Shown here one piece after another: positions 1 through 11,161 of a stretch of 64,000 nt of DNA. The translations under genes were made by a program, and so were the position numbers. The notes under the pieces were generated by a model that worked only from the letters and a program-made list of their open reading frames with translations, had not been told where the DNA came from and did no database searches. Source of the DNA: Lepidodermella squamata (lineage: Eukaryota; Gastrotricha); assembly GCA_047495785.1 (NCBI GenBank), contig JBLDXI010000029.1:3100001-3164000 (forward strand), given 5' to 3'. Numbering within the stretch: the stretch's first letter is position 1; each line of letters starts with the position of its first letter.

Positions 1-171
1 TAGCCAGGCATGGCTAGCGAGGCACGATAGGGGGCGTTTCCTCATCGCTTAATTATACATACCACCCAACCATATTCTTAAGTACCTTAATGAACTTCAA
101 AAACCCAGATTCAAATTTTCAAATTTTCCCGTTGGAGAAGGTCATTTCAGAGATATCAATATTAAGACAAT

Positions 172-298
172 GTTGGGGATTTGATTTGATATCAAAATCA
201 AAATCAAATCTCGCTCCCTCTAAAATCATTTCCTGCTCCCAAAATCAAATCTCAAAACACTGAAATCAAATCCCAAAATCGTTGAAATCTCTGGAAAT
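172..298. repeat. Low-complexity AAAATCAAATC-type repeat
   Basis: Short imperfect repeats built on AAAATCAAATC cover this stretch immediately upstream of the Harbinger accessory ORF. They may belong to the subterminal region of that transposon, but I could not find a matching inverted copy on the other side, so the element's ends remain undefined. Confidence 0.4.
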
Positions 299-299
299 C

Positions 300-1084
300 A
301 TGTAAGCTTCGCAGTCTGACTGCGACGAGGAAGATAGGCAGAGAGCTGCCGAAGCATCACGCATTAAACCGCCGCCGAAAAATTCGAAAAAGCAGCAAGC
401 TGCCTCATCGTCACCCAAAGAAGCATTTGACGTTGAAGAAGAATCTAATTCTGGCAATAACGGGAATGATAACAAAAAATGGACCGATGAACGGGTGTTG
501 CAGCGATTGCATTGTTCAAGCCAAAGAAATCCATGATCGATAAGGGGAAGGTGAAGGCGATGCCGATCTATAATAAAATCGGCCGGGAATTGTCAACCAA
601 CGAAGTTAATGTTACCGGACCTCAGGTTAAGTCGAAGCTTCTCGCCCTTAAAGCTTCTTTGACAAGCTATAACACCGCAACCAGCAAGACTGGCTCTCAG
701 GCCGACGAAATCGAGGAACCGCCATTTTATGAGCAGCTGAAAGATTTGTACGAAGATGACCCTTCCGTCAAACCCGTGACAAACCTGGCTCCAGGTGGCG
801 TTGTACGCAACGACGATGACGACTTTGCGTCGGAAAAGGAGGAAGAGTCGCAGTCAAAGAAGAAGTCTCGAAAGAAACCCAAGCAGCCGGAGATGACCCC
901 TTTTCAACAAAGCTTTCTCGAGGAATTCAAACAAATCGAAAAGCGCCGGGCGGACCAATACGACAAACTTCTGGCGATACTGGAAAAAAATGCATCGAGC
1001 GAACAGGGCACTCCGAAGCGTTCTCGTTCTGTCATTATTCAGGATGATTTGGATCTTCCGGATATTCCGGAACCTGATAGCTGA
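300..1084 (+). pseudogene. PIF/Harbinger accessory Myb/SANT-like protein, frameshifted
   Basis: Two coding segments on the same strand together look like the Myb/SANT-like DNA-binding accessory protein that PIF/Harbinger transposons carry beside their transposase. The first (from 306) is acidic and lysine-rich and ends in KKWTDERVLQ, the start of a SANT helix. The second (about 503-1084, another frame) continues with IALFKPKK..., then a helix-rich stretch, a KKKSRKKPKQ basic patch and a C-terminal acidic tail. The frame changes near base 500 with no usable intron, so I call a frameshift. An ATG at 300 is followed directly by TAA, so even the first segment lacks a clean start. The transposase relic lies 140 bases downstream. 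The role is inferred from this pairing and the WT..ER signature. Confidence 0.6.
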
Positions 1085-1225
1085 ATCTTTGAATCGTGAA
1101 TGAGAAGATCTGTTGTACTAGAAGCAATTCGAGTGATAATAAATGCGGAAGAGTTTTAATCTCAACTATATGAAATGAGGTGTATATTTTTATGTTTAGG
1201 TTCATTTTACCAAGCATTATTCGTA

Positions 1226-2399
1226 ATGAATCCCATAGCGCTATTCATGGCGGCTAGTTATTTCCTGGGATCTTGTGCGCCAGCTGGTCTGATTTCTGAG
1301 GCATTACAGACGAAGAGGCAGCGGCGTAAACATTACCGTGTCCTTGGCTATTATGAAAGGGTAGTTCCCAACTATGATCCAGACGACTTTATCCTGCATT
1401 TTCGAATGACTCGTCGAAAAGCTGTGCAGCTGACCAATTTCCTCGTCAAACAAGGAATAATCATCTCCAATTTAGCCAAACGCCGACGTGGGCGGCCTCC
1501 GTTACCACCGCATGCAAAGGTATTGATGGTACTTCGATATCTTGGTACGAACGAAACCCTAGCAGCTATTGGTGACAAATGGAATGTTGCTACTTCGACC
1601 GTTTGTAATGATGTATACTAAGTCTGTCGTGGTCTATCCAGGTTTCAAAGTCGTTTCATACGATGGCCAAATCATGCTGAAATCGATGAAATTTCAAATC
1701 GCGTGTACGAAAAAACCGGGTTTTCTGGCTTCGTAGGAGCAATAGATGGGACTCACATTCAAATATCCGCGCCTACGAATCAAGGACATGTTTACACCAG
1801 TTACAAGAAGCAGTGCTCACTGCATATGCAGGCTGTTGCTGACGACCGTGGTCGTTTCATCGATGTGTTTATTGGTTACCCTGGCTCCTGCGGCGATCGG
1901 CGTGTTTACAATGAATCGCTGCTAAAGGAAGCGATACGAAACGATTCTAAAACGTTTTTTCCCAGCAACAAGCATCATTTAACAGGAGATAGTGCTTATC
2001 CCGTTCTCCTACACTTGATGGCCCCATTCAAAGAAGCCGATTTGAAGGAAGACCGAGAGAAGCGAACCTCAACCGTCTCTTAGTAAGGCAAGGGTTTGCA
2101 TTGAGCATGCCTTTGGCATACTTAAGGGTCGCTTTCGCCGATTCTTAAAAATGTCTGAATATACGGACATCAAACGTGCTGCCTATCAGTTAGCAGCAGC
2201 CTGTGTCCTGCACAATATTTGTCTAGACGACGGGGAAGACTTTTTTGTTCCCGATCCAGCTCTTGCTGAACGGCAGGTTGTTAACGACCGAGCTGATGTT
2301 CGCGAAGAAGTTTCTGGTGACCAGGCATTTGTTGCAGAGGACTTGGCGGACGACACTGAGGGTGAATTCAAGCGGTTTTTGCTCTGCAATGAGCTTTGA
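1226..2399 (+). pseudogene. HARBI1-type (DDE_Tnp_4) Harbinger transposase relic
   Basis: Transposase of the PIF/Harbinger superfamily, a DDE nuclease that cuts and joins transposon ends. The N-terminal helix-turn-helix-like part (MNPIALFMAASYF..., then FRMTRRKAVQLTNFL) is followed by the nuclease core: first Asp in GFVGAIDGTHIQI, second in LTGDSAYP, Glu in CIEHAFGILKGRFRR, and the family tail AAYQLAAACVLHNIC. Two lesions break it. An in-frame TAA lies at 1619-1621, with coding sequence resuming in the same frame. A one-base frameshift lies around 2040-2090, just before the catalytic Glu. No intron fits either site. The relic lies behind the Myb/SANT-like accessory ORF on the same strand, the usual Harbinger gene pair. 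All three catalytic residues are still readable, so decay is moderate. Confidence 0.85.
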
Positions 2400-2893
2400 A
2401 TACGCTGACGATGAGTGATGAGCAGATTTTCAGAATAAATTGCGAATTTTTATCAATACCTGCTGTGATTACACGTGTGATATTCATCCGATGTTGTGAC
2501 AAATAAAGAAAAGAATTAACAAAGAGCCATTCTTCTTAGAGCGTTGTTTATGATAAATGCCGTTGGGTTGAATTAAAAATCTTTAAAAGTGTGAAAAATG
2601 AAGGCTTCAGCGAGTGACGGAGAATCGACCATAAAATACAATTTTCTACAGTTTCGATAATTATGTACAGAAAAAATACACTTTATACCGTAGAAAAAAC
2701 AGCGCATTTTCGAACGCGTAGAAATTACAGTATTTTTTGTAGAAAGTGCTATTATCGAACGACAATACACAAAATACAGTATATACTGTTCGAAGTGTTG
2801 CGAATAAAAAAACCCCTCTGGGGTTCGAATTATGCAGCTTCTAATGTATTATAACCGGGACTGAGCCAAGTGGCCTTTTGGAGATCAACATTC
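2400..2893. other. Intergenic, no gene seen
   Basis: AT-rich spacer between the Harbinger relic and the 3' end of the receptor gene on the opposite strand. It contains several short palindromic tracts (for example around 2640-2790) but no ORF with family resemblance and no recognisable transposon terminus. Confidence 0.5.
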
Positions 2894-4145
2894 CTAATCC
2901 AGCTGTCCACTCATTTTCAAAAATAGAAAAAGGTCGATGATAAGCAAAGAGAAAATTGAGAAGACAGTAACTGCCAAGTCGATAAGCCGAAGCTTAGTTA
3001 ATCGCAACTTACCGATGGCAACACGCTGCCGGCCCCATTTTGACTTGGCAATGTTGCAAGCAATCAGAGCGTAAATCGTCATCAGACAACAATAGATCAC
3101 TTTGATAGTAATCATAACGATCAAATAAACAGTTTGAGACGTTCGCGGAATCTGGCTGAAAACCAGAGCCAATAGAACTGATATGGCTATAACAACTGTG
3201 ATGCAATAAGTAGGCCTATCAGGGTGTTTAGGATTCATAATCAAAGCACACATCTGCAAGATTACAGTCGCAAAAACTGGGAGAAAAATATTGCCGACAT
3301 AGTAGTTATACCTTCGTTGCAGGGAAAATCTCATTGAAAGATGGCTGTACCTGCCCTTTAGGGAAATATTGTAAGCAGATGAGCCTCGTATTGAATCCCA
3401 GACGTCAGTATCAGAAACGAATGTTGCCATTGCTGTGCTAGCAATTGCGAAACTCGCCTCTGTTATTTTGAGAACTGAGACACTGTCCCTAGCTTCAACC
3501 TCAATCGAACAATCAAGTCTGTCGTAGGGGAAGTTGCGAATGTCAAAGCCGTAACAATACGTTTTAATAGGTTTGAAAACACGGACGAAGCCGTAGACAG
3601 GACTCTCTGATGCGGCGTAGAAAATTCGCAGATCTTCGCTGCCTAAAATGTCGCCCGAATCCATGCCATTCATGTGCTCAACAACAGGTCGCCACGATCT
3701 TGAAGTGTCACTTGGTACATATATCGTGTTTTCATTCGACATGCTAGGTACATCGTTCGTGCTCATTGTTTTGCAACCTGAAGGCGGCATGTACCAAGTG
3801 AGCCAATAGCTCGCGAGAACTGTTAAACTGATAAAGAAAATCTAGCGTTGTTCCTAAGCCGGAATCGGCTCACCTTTGAGAAAGATCGTCAACTTCAACC
3901 AATCTGTGCATACGCACATAGATTGAGATGTTGATGGGCAGGTCAGTTAGTCGGCCTTTGTACCCGAGCTCGAGGTCGAGTTCGATCTCGCGCGCAAGAG
4001 GACACGCGCTATTGAAAAAGTAGTCGGACATTTCCTTCGTGTAGCTCCGATTATCGATATCATCATTCGGATTTTGCAAAAATCCAGACAGCTGCGCCAC
4101 TGTAAAGTGTACAACAAAAAGGCAGATGCAAACGCTGATCGACAT
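2894..4145 (-). CDS. Cys-loop (pentameric) ligand-gated ion channel subunit
   Basis: Plasma-membrane neurotransmitter-gated channel subunit of about 401 residues. Exons are 4145-3874 and 3827-2894, separated by a 46-base GT-AG intron; the coding total is 1206 bases. The start chosen (MSISVCICLFVVHFTVA) gives a signal peptide; an upstream in-frame ATG would bury it. The extracellular domain holds the RMHRLVEVDDLSQ strand and the Cys-loop with FPYD. Four membrane helices follow: M1 about YVGNIFLPVFATVIL, M2 CITVVIAISVLLALVFSQIP, M3 VYLIVMITIKVIYCCLM, M4 VTVFSIFSLLIIDLFLF. The M3-M4 loop is very short. Oddities are a Cys-loop with 14 rather than 13 intervening residues, and a PDR filter before M2 that mixes anion-type Pro with a cation-type acidic residue. 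Ligand and ion selectivity cannot be told. There is no gene neighbour of related function. Confidence 0.88.
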
Positions 4146-4451
4146 TTTCAGTATGTTGCAATTTTCAGACTCGATCTGATGCCAGCAGGTCGGATGCACC
4201 CATTCGAATTTAAGCGAATTAAATACATAATTTAAGCGTGAATATGTTGTTATTATCAGCTTAGACGGACGATTGCAGCGGCGTTGCCACTGGGCACGGT
4301 CGGTTAATCGCTGCAAGATACGCTGTGGTGCGTGATATCGTTTCATTAATTATGCAAATACTCGTAAATAACAAAAGCTGGATTTTTTTCCTGGACTCAT
4401 TTGCATGCCAAAAGTTGTTTTTTGTTGTTGTTTTTTACAAATTGTTGCATA

Positions 4452-4800
4452 GCTAATTAACCAATATCAAAATATTGCTTCCGGATTGCTGGATTGGGTT
4501 GGAAAAATTGCCGTCCCGAGATACCAATGCGATTGGGGGAAAATGTAGAGATATCAATAATTGTTCTCTCATTGGCAATTATTTTTGGGAAAACGTTAGC
4601 GAAAAACGGATTTATGAGGGGTTTCTTAATGATGAAATAGTCAGTTTTGATGAGCATCAATAATTGACTATCGCTTCCGGCGTGATTTTGCCGATGGAAT
4701 TGGGGACAAATTAGAGGAATCAATAATTCTTCCCTCATTCAACCCTTTTTGATTGAGATAGCGTTGGGGGTTGGGGATTTTTGAATGGGTTTTTAATGAT
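4452..4800. repeat. Two diverged direct repeat copies
   Basis: Two diverged copies of a roughly 180-base unit are visible. Each has a GATTGGGG/GAATTGGGG core, then TAGAG.ATATCAATAATT or TAGAGGAATCAATAATT, then TCTCATT/CCCTCATT, then a GGGTTT(C/T)TTAATGAT segment. They lie upstream of the receptor gene and have no coding content. Origin unknown. Confidence 0.45.
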
Positions 4801-5540
4801 TAAATAGCCAATTTTTCTTACTATTTACTAGGAATGACTAATTTTAAACTCTTTTTAGAATAGCCAAGCGGAAATAAAAAAGCTAAAATCCCGTCAATAC
4901 TCGCTCAAAACTTGCTAACAGATGAAATTTGAAAGGATTCAGACATCGACCCTTGATATCAATTGCCTTTGCTCCCTCTCCAACACGGCCATGCAGACAT
5001 TTAGGGGCGTATTATTCCCAGTGACGGTTAAGAAAATGAGAGATCCGTCAGACAGTAAATTCGAAATAGCATTGAAATACCATCGAATGTCTCATTCATA
5101 TAGTGGAGTTTTGGGCGATATTGAGGCAACTGAAGCCCGTCAACAGCGCTACCCGCTAAGTCCCTCACGTCCCTGGAATTACTTTCTGATAAATACCGAA
5201 ATTTAATGCACTCGATGTAAATTAATTATAAGTAAATCAAGTTAAATTATTCCCAGTGGCTAGCTTGAGAGCGAAAATTTGATTGCGGCCGTGGCTTTGA
5301 TCTGGCCATCATGCATGGATAGATGGATTGAATGATGGATATTGGACTCTAAGACCAATTCTGGTGATTTAACGAGTGTGTTAGAGCTGTGTTAGAGAGG
5401 TGGCACAACAGAATAGAAAAATAAATTATAAGAATATACTCTTCTCCGTGCGTGTTTTTACTCGAAACAAAGCTAAGCTGGCGTCAACAACTGCTTAATT
5501 TCTAATAATCTTATCCAACACTTCGATAAGAACACTTCGA
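4801..5540. other. Intergenic, no convincing gene
   Basis: An open frame of 94 codons exists at 4922-5206 on the plus strand but shows no signal peptide, domain or splice partner. I treat it as non-coding or an unrecognised remnant. The rest is AT-rich sequence without a recognised feature. Confidence 0.4.
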
Positions 5541-5609
5541 AACGCGGGCATTCCTCAAGGCATTGTCCCCCGCCTACTATTGTTTATTCTATTTTTGATT
5601 GCTACTGAT
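5541..5609 (+). pseudogene. LINE reverse-transcriptase scrap
   Basis: The translation NAGIPQGIVPRLLLFILF matches the conserved block of non-LTR retrotransposon reverse transcriptases with consensus GVPQGSVLGPLLF. Only this block survives; the flanks have no RT coding sense. It is too short to assign a clade. Confidence 0.5.
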
Positions 5610-5629
5610 GGCAAGTTAAATATTGGATG

Positions 5630-5796
5630 TTGCTATATGAACACAGGAACAGTGTATCGCCCAATGGCTATGCGTACACAATGTGAGTGACACACAGCCA
5701 AATTAAAGCGCGCGCTGTGTTCAAATAGCCAATCGAGCACACACAATGTGTACGCATAGCCAATAGGTAATACTCAATCCTGTGTTCACATAGCCA
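5630..5796. mobile_element. Foldback (long-hairpin) MITE
   Basis: A nearly self-complementary element of about 167 bases. Outer arms are GCTATATGAACACAGGA on the left, matched by TCCTGTGTTCACATAGCC on the right. Inner arms GGCTATGCGTACACA (from about 5666) and TGTGTACGCATAGCC (to about 5762) are exact reverse complements. The unpaired centre contains GCGCGCGC. It should fold into a long hairpin as DNA or RNA. No coding capacity, and no target-site duplication I can be sure of. Confidence 0.7.
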
Positions 5797-6853
5797 TGTC
5801 CTTAAATATTGATTCCTCGCTTTATTTTGTTTGCTGATAATTACAACGTTTTCAGACCTATTATGACCGAAGAAGATACAAAAATATTGCAAAGCGATCT
5901 TGAAATTAATGGTTGGAAATCTAGCGTTCTTTGCATCGGGTCAAATGAAGAAAAAAATAATTGTGCAATAAATGCCAGGGATGAAACAACATTTTGCTGT
6001 CTTTGCCAAAATGACTAGTGATTTCAGGGAAAAAACGAGCGAAGCAAGGAAATTTTAAAGTTTGTTGACTGAAACACGCTCAAAAACCTCTGATAGCGGG
6101 CGAAATTTTCAATTCGTTGTCCGGTCTGGCCGAGCTGGGTGGGATAATACCCCCACCCCCTCTCAAAGTCGCACTGTTTGTCGCCGATAAACTAAATTTT
6201 CCCTAACACCGCGCAGATCTTGTTAACAGATGTGCTAGTCATGTGCTCCGTTATCAAAAGCGTTCAGATGTAATCGTAAGAAAAATGTGGCGTAGGTATA
6301 AAGCCTTATGTCTTTTGAATTAAGGGGTCGGTCTTGCTCAAGGCCTCCGAGAAACGAATGAGGAAGCTCAGATCGCTTGTAAGACACTGCGTCGCCTTGA
6401 GGCTGCCGTTAACGGAGTCCGGATTTCACGTTCGTTTTTGGCTTGTAAAGCTCGATTGGCTTGACGGGCGCTTGAGAAAATGGAGGTACTGGAATATTAA
6501 CTTCATTTCGTGTGCGTGCCATCTTCCACCGAGAGTGAGCTCTCAACCAGCACTGAATATTACGTGTAGTATTAGCTATTGAGTAGATATTGATATCCGG
6601 CCTAATTTACCGAAACTTTTGTCCTTTCTTTTCCTGCAAACATTTTCAATCGATGCCAAAACTACTGTATGCAAGATATTTGATGGACAGTTGAGGTGAC
6701 ATGCTGATCAAACGAAGAAATAAGCCAGCCGGAGAAAAAATGTTACGAAATTTCCTGACGTCACGTAGTTGCTCTGAATATTAAATGTACTGATCATATA
6801 GCAAGCCTCTGAATCAATAACAACAATTCTTTCAGCTTGAGTTATAATTTCAG
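5797..6853. other. Intergenic, upstream of the EGF-type gene
   Basis: No gene with family resemblance is visible. Short open frames (for example 6334-6582) have no domain or splice support. The last part presumably includes the promoter and 5' UTR of the plus-strand gene that starts at 6854, but I see no clear TATA box. Confidence 0.4.
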
Positions 6854-9800
6854 ATGGCAATCGCCTTAGCTTTTCTATTAGTCGCTTCATCATATGTTAT
6901 CCCGCTAATCCTAACGCAAAGTAAGCAGTTGATCATTCGTAGGTCTCGATAAATGTTGGCTTCATCATTAACCTATAGCATGCTCCCCTGCTTGCATGAA
7001 CGGAGGCACGTGCATCGCGACAAATAGTTGCATATGTCAGCCGAGTTACTCGGAAAAAATCTGCGAAACTCGTAAGTTTTACTTTTTACCACAGTAATGT
7101 TTTGCCACTGGAATTACTTAACATCTCTCGTAGCGGTTTGCGCTGACACATGCAACCCGCCGACTTCGGGCTGCACTGCACCCAATGTCTGCACGTGTTT
7201 GGCAAGATTCACCGGCCCTCGATGTTCAGAATGTAAATTTGAAAATCCCGTTTGCGAATTACAGGGGGTACAAGGGGGTACCGTACCGCAGCCCCAGCTC
7301 CAGAGATCCGAGCAAGAAAACCCGGTTTGGCAAATTTCTGTACTTTCCAGCAAATCGCAAAAAGTGTGTTGACTTAAAGAAGGACTCCAAATTGTGGATA
7401 CTAAGTTTCTATTCAGGATTTACAATCTTCAAATTTTAGATCTTTAGGGAGTTTCCCATCCTCCTTGAAAGACAGGTAACCCCCAATTATCTCAAGTCTT
7501 ATGGAAATTTTGTATGCTTGCCGAATCAGAGAATAATTTCTGCGAAGTTGTCGGAAGAAACTAAACAATATAGTATAGTGGGTAATCGTTTTAACGTTCA
7601 GATATCAGCACACCTCTAACGGATCCTGACAACTACATTGAGCAATGGTCCTATCCGAACAATGCAAACTACAGCCTCTGGAAGTACCGTTATTCTGCGA
7701 CAGCACCCGGGCCTGTTTTACAGCCTAACAAAGCTGTGAGGCTGACTTTCGGCCAAGGCCCTCACAATAATGGCTACATGCTTGGGAAGGTACCATTCAC
7801 GCTGACAGACTTCAGCATCAACGCAACGATTTATTCGCACGAAGGCGCCAACTATTCCTTCACGGGTGTATATGTTGCCAACGAAAATGCACTGATTCCA
7901 AGTCCATCTGGAGGGGGTGTGTTGAACAGGCATAATAGCTTCATACAGTTTACAGCCATTTGTTGTGATCAGGCAACAACGTCGACCCTAGCAAGTTACG
8001 GGGTGTTATAACCGAATTTGGGTTCGATGGCACTACTGGGCTGATATCCGCATTTACAATGAAGAAAACGAATTACTACACGACAGTTACGAGAGTCAAC
8101 ACACGTTACCACGTCGGCATGGTCGTGCGCAACGGCCAATTTTGGGTTGGTGATAGCGAGATCCCATCGCCCATTCAACCTTTCATTGTGTTTCAGATCG
8201 ACCAATGCACGACGACTAGTTGTGTTTCGGCACACTCGGCTATTCCGAGTAACACCTTCCCGATTTCTGGCGAATCTGCCTACGTCGGCGTGTATGCTTG
8301 TGGCAACCACGTCGATGTCATAGACCTGCGAGTTTATTCGCTCATGATATGTCCTGTTACTTGCATCCGCGGCCACTGTGCTCCTGGACCAAGTGGTGGG
8401 CCCAATCAGTGCTACTGCAAACAAGGTTGGATGGGCGTTGATTGTTCAAAAAGTGAGTAGCTATGAAGGATTCTGTGAATCCTCGACCTTTCGATTTTCA
8501 GAAATTAGCCCGTGCAAAAATGGAGGGACATGTATAGGACCGGGCATTTGCAAATGTCCCAAGGGACTAACGGGAGATGACTGCAGTGAGAAGGGTACTT
8601 TGCCTTAGAAAACGTCTTTTCAATATTTATTTCTGTTATCATAGCTCGCCCTCAGTTTTATCTGCCTGAGAATTGCGGGAGGGGCTTTCGGTTGATCAAA
8701 GCAGACACTTTTCAAGAAATCATCGGCATTGACTTGAGGACCTGCTTGGACACGTGCTACAGAAGTGGCGCTTATCGATGCCGCTCCGCCTCATATAATC
8801 CGTCGAATGCAACGTGCTGGCTGAACACCGGGCACACGAACGAGCTGTGGGAGGGTCTCGAGGCTGCTCCAGGCTGGTTTTACTATCACTTGGTATGATA
8901 ATACACTAGAAGATGATGGGTATCAAAATTGTAATATTTCACTACGCAGGAGGCAGATGAGACTCCGATTTGCAGGGCCAACACTTACACTGGTAAAATC
9001 TGTTAGGTTGTAGACGACTGTCAACAAGTCATTTTCTTCGATAGATTGCACGCTGGTGACGCGGCTCGGCTTGGGTCCCGGCAGATATCGATTTCAAGCT
9101 GACATTGGCGATAAATCGTTCGAAGCTGATTGTATCTATCTGCCTAACAGCGTTTGCAACGCGACTTGCATCGGTGGCCCATTCAAGCCTACAGAAAGTA
9201 ATTTTTCCATCTCATTCAAATGACTCATTCTAATTTATAACGAATTTTGATCAGTGGTAATGGTATTTCATCGCCGAACCGGTAAGTCTGGCGGATTTTA
9301 AGTCGAAATAGCATGAAAGTCATTTAAATTAGCGCTAGTCGACTGGAATTACGGAAAAATGATGTACCAAGACTATAAATGGGGTAAGATCAATTTGATC
9401 CTAAAATGGCTATAGAATGCCGTAATCTTGCAACCAGGATTCGGGTCGAAAACCAACTCAACGCAATGGCTCGGTTTGGAATGGGCCAACCGCTTGATGT
9501 CAAACTATTTGATTGCAACTTCAGCGGACAAGACAAACTGTTTGAAAGTTGAACCCCTCAACAGCACTACGTCATTCCTTGTCGTTTCGAACCCCACCAG
9601 CAATACAGCGTGTTCTCGCTTTGTTTCTAGACAGGGCAAGGTGAGACTTGTGGAACTTGTGTCAATCTTAGAACTTCATATATATTCACTTTTTGAAAGC
9701 TATTCATAAAAAATCGATCCGTATGCTTGTGCCACGATGCGATGACTGATTACGTGGTCACATGTGGCTGCAACTACTACCTGTCGCGAAAATTCTACTT

Positions 9801-10480
9801 CGACGAGTACATCAGCCGTGTCGTTGAACGCTACGACCCACCCTGGTCTTACGGAACTCGCAGATGGTCTGGCAATGGGCAAATCAGAACGCCTGTTTCT
9901 GCTACTCTAGCTAAAACTTACGACGACGGTCTAGCTTTGGTTAAAATCCCGTGTAAGTTAACCCGAGTTTCATCTCGATGCGAATTCAGCTTTTCCCATG
10001 ACAGCAACTTGGTCCATCATCATGCAAATGGAAACATCAGCCGGTAGAATGGGCGGCTTGGTTTTCAAGGATTGCTATCTCGACAACGAAATCAATAGCT
10101 ATAGAATTGCCTGTGCCTCCACATCGAATGTTAGCTCTCATTTTTTAAAGGAAAACAATACAAGACCTATCACTGCTGTTTTCAGTCGCAGTCAACTTAC
10201 GCGCCAAGTGGAATGACAAGTGGGGCCTTGGCTCTCGAACTGCCTTTCTTAGCCCAGGACCGGCCGTCCAACTCGGCGACGTTCGGCGGAGGTTCCTGGA
10301 TGACAAACAACACGCTCATTGGCTTGGCGTGTTTCACTTGCATGACACCGTGAGCTTTTTCAGCATGCGAAAGACTTGACCTTTGACTGTTTTATCAGTG
10401 ATTCCTATGGGATAAATGGCTTTTCAACGGCGAGCAACTACAGCGGAGCTTCGTTGATTATTTTGCACACGCTGGCCTGA
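6854..10480 (+). CDS. Secreted multi-EGF / PAN-like protein, 17 exons
   Basis: Predicted extracellular protein of 836 residues. Exons: 6854-6920, 6979-7071, 7134-7232, 7602-7916, 7973-8452, 8502-8594, 8645-8892, 8950-8992, 9045-9197, 9255-9281, 9333-9383, 9438-9640, 9700-9952, 9990-10129, 10186-10349, 10399-10480; one 370-base intron precedes exon 4 and the rest are 37-62 bases. (That is sixteen segments, plus an untranslated leader likely.) Exon 1 is a signal peptide. Exons 2 and 3 each encode an EGF module (CMNGGTCIATNSCICQP; CTCLARFTGPRC). Then come a beta-rich lectin-like region (about residues 90-330), two more EGF modules (CYCKQGWMGVDC; CKNGGTCIGPGICKCP), an apple/PAN-like segment (CLDTCYRSGAYRCRSASYNP) and a further cysteine-containing region repeating some features. 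The end, ASLIILHTLA, is weakly hydrophobic and could be a GPI signal. Coding length 2511 is divisible by three. Likely role is adhesion or matrix binding; the ligand is unknown. Confidence 0.85.
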
Positions 10481-11161
10481 TTGTAAACTTGGTTCAGGCA
10501 ATGAATACGAAAGCTTTCGAGCTCAACTGCATGCTAAGCCTAGAAAAATATCCTATCTCGCGTAGATTGAATTAATTATAATATCTGCTTATTTCTGCAA
10601 TAGCTACTCTCATCTGTTGTAATTCAAAATACCTTTATAGCGGTTCATGAATGAACTTCTTACCTCATCGTTAATACTATAGCAGCTGGTAAGAGCAGCA
10701 ATCAACCAATCAGCGGGCGCGCTGGAGTTTGACTTTTTAGTAGTTACCAAATTCAAAAATTCAAAAATTCAGGAAACATTCTGGCTTTTTTACTGAATTT
10801 TCTCAAATTTCCGGAATTAATTGCTGCAGTAATTCATGATAATTTCATCGGCCAAATTTCATCCGGAAATGTTATCCTTCAAGCGATAGTTGACAGGTGC
10901 AATGACAGCGTTTGAATTCAGACTTCTTGCTATTCAATGTTAAACAGCGGCTCGTTAGATCTCCCAAGTATTGATAACACCTTAACCGCCCTTGTGTTAA
11001 GCTTTATCTGCAAAGCCAAATAATAAACAATATTTCACCCTTACTTTTATTCAAATAGAATTTCATAGGCTATAGGATAGATCAATTTTAAACAGCTATC
11101 AAGTTCGCATGCAGCCAATTCTCGGGGTGACCTGCATTCAATGTGATTTATCATGTTAGTT
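10481..11161. other. Intergenic between convergent genes
   Basis: Spacer between the 3' end of the EGF-type gene and the 3' end of the first minus-strand membrane protein gene. It has AT-rich runs, an AATAAAC at about 11021 on plus and its AATAAAAG counterpart on minus near 11050, both plausible poly(A) signals. A CCAATCAGCGGGCGCGCT segment near 10708 resembles a CCAAT/GC-box pair but has no gene beside it. Confidence 0.45.

Noticed and set aside
1600-1660. Intron across the transposase stop at 1619
   Set aside because: The only GT-AG pair available is under 40 bases and removes conserved residues; the frame is the same on both sides, which fits a nonsense mutation.
4922-5206. 94-codon open frame as a small gene
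   Set aside because: No signal peptide, domain, splice partner or conserved neighbour; left as intergenic.
7990-8030. Apparent frameshift at a GGGG run in the EGF-type gene
   Set aside because: A good 56-base GT-AG phase-1 intron (7917-7972) explains the frame change, removes the stop and gives a coding total divisible by three.
9416-9437. Acceptor at 9415 for exon 12 of the EGF-type gene
   Set aside because: It breaks the frame; the acceptor at 9437 (CAACCAG) restores it with the same downstream protein.
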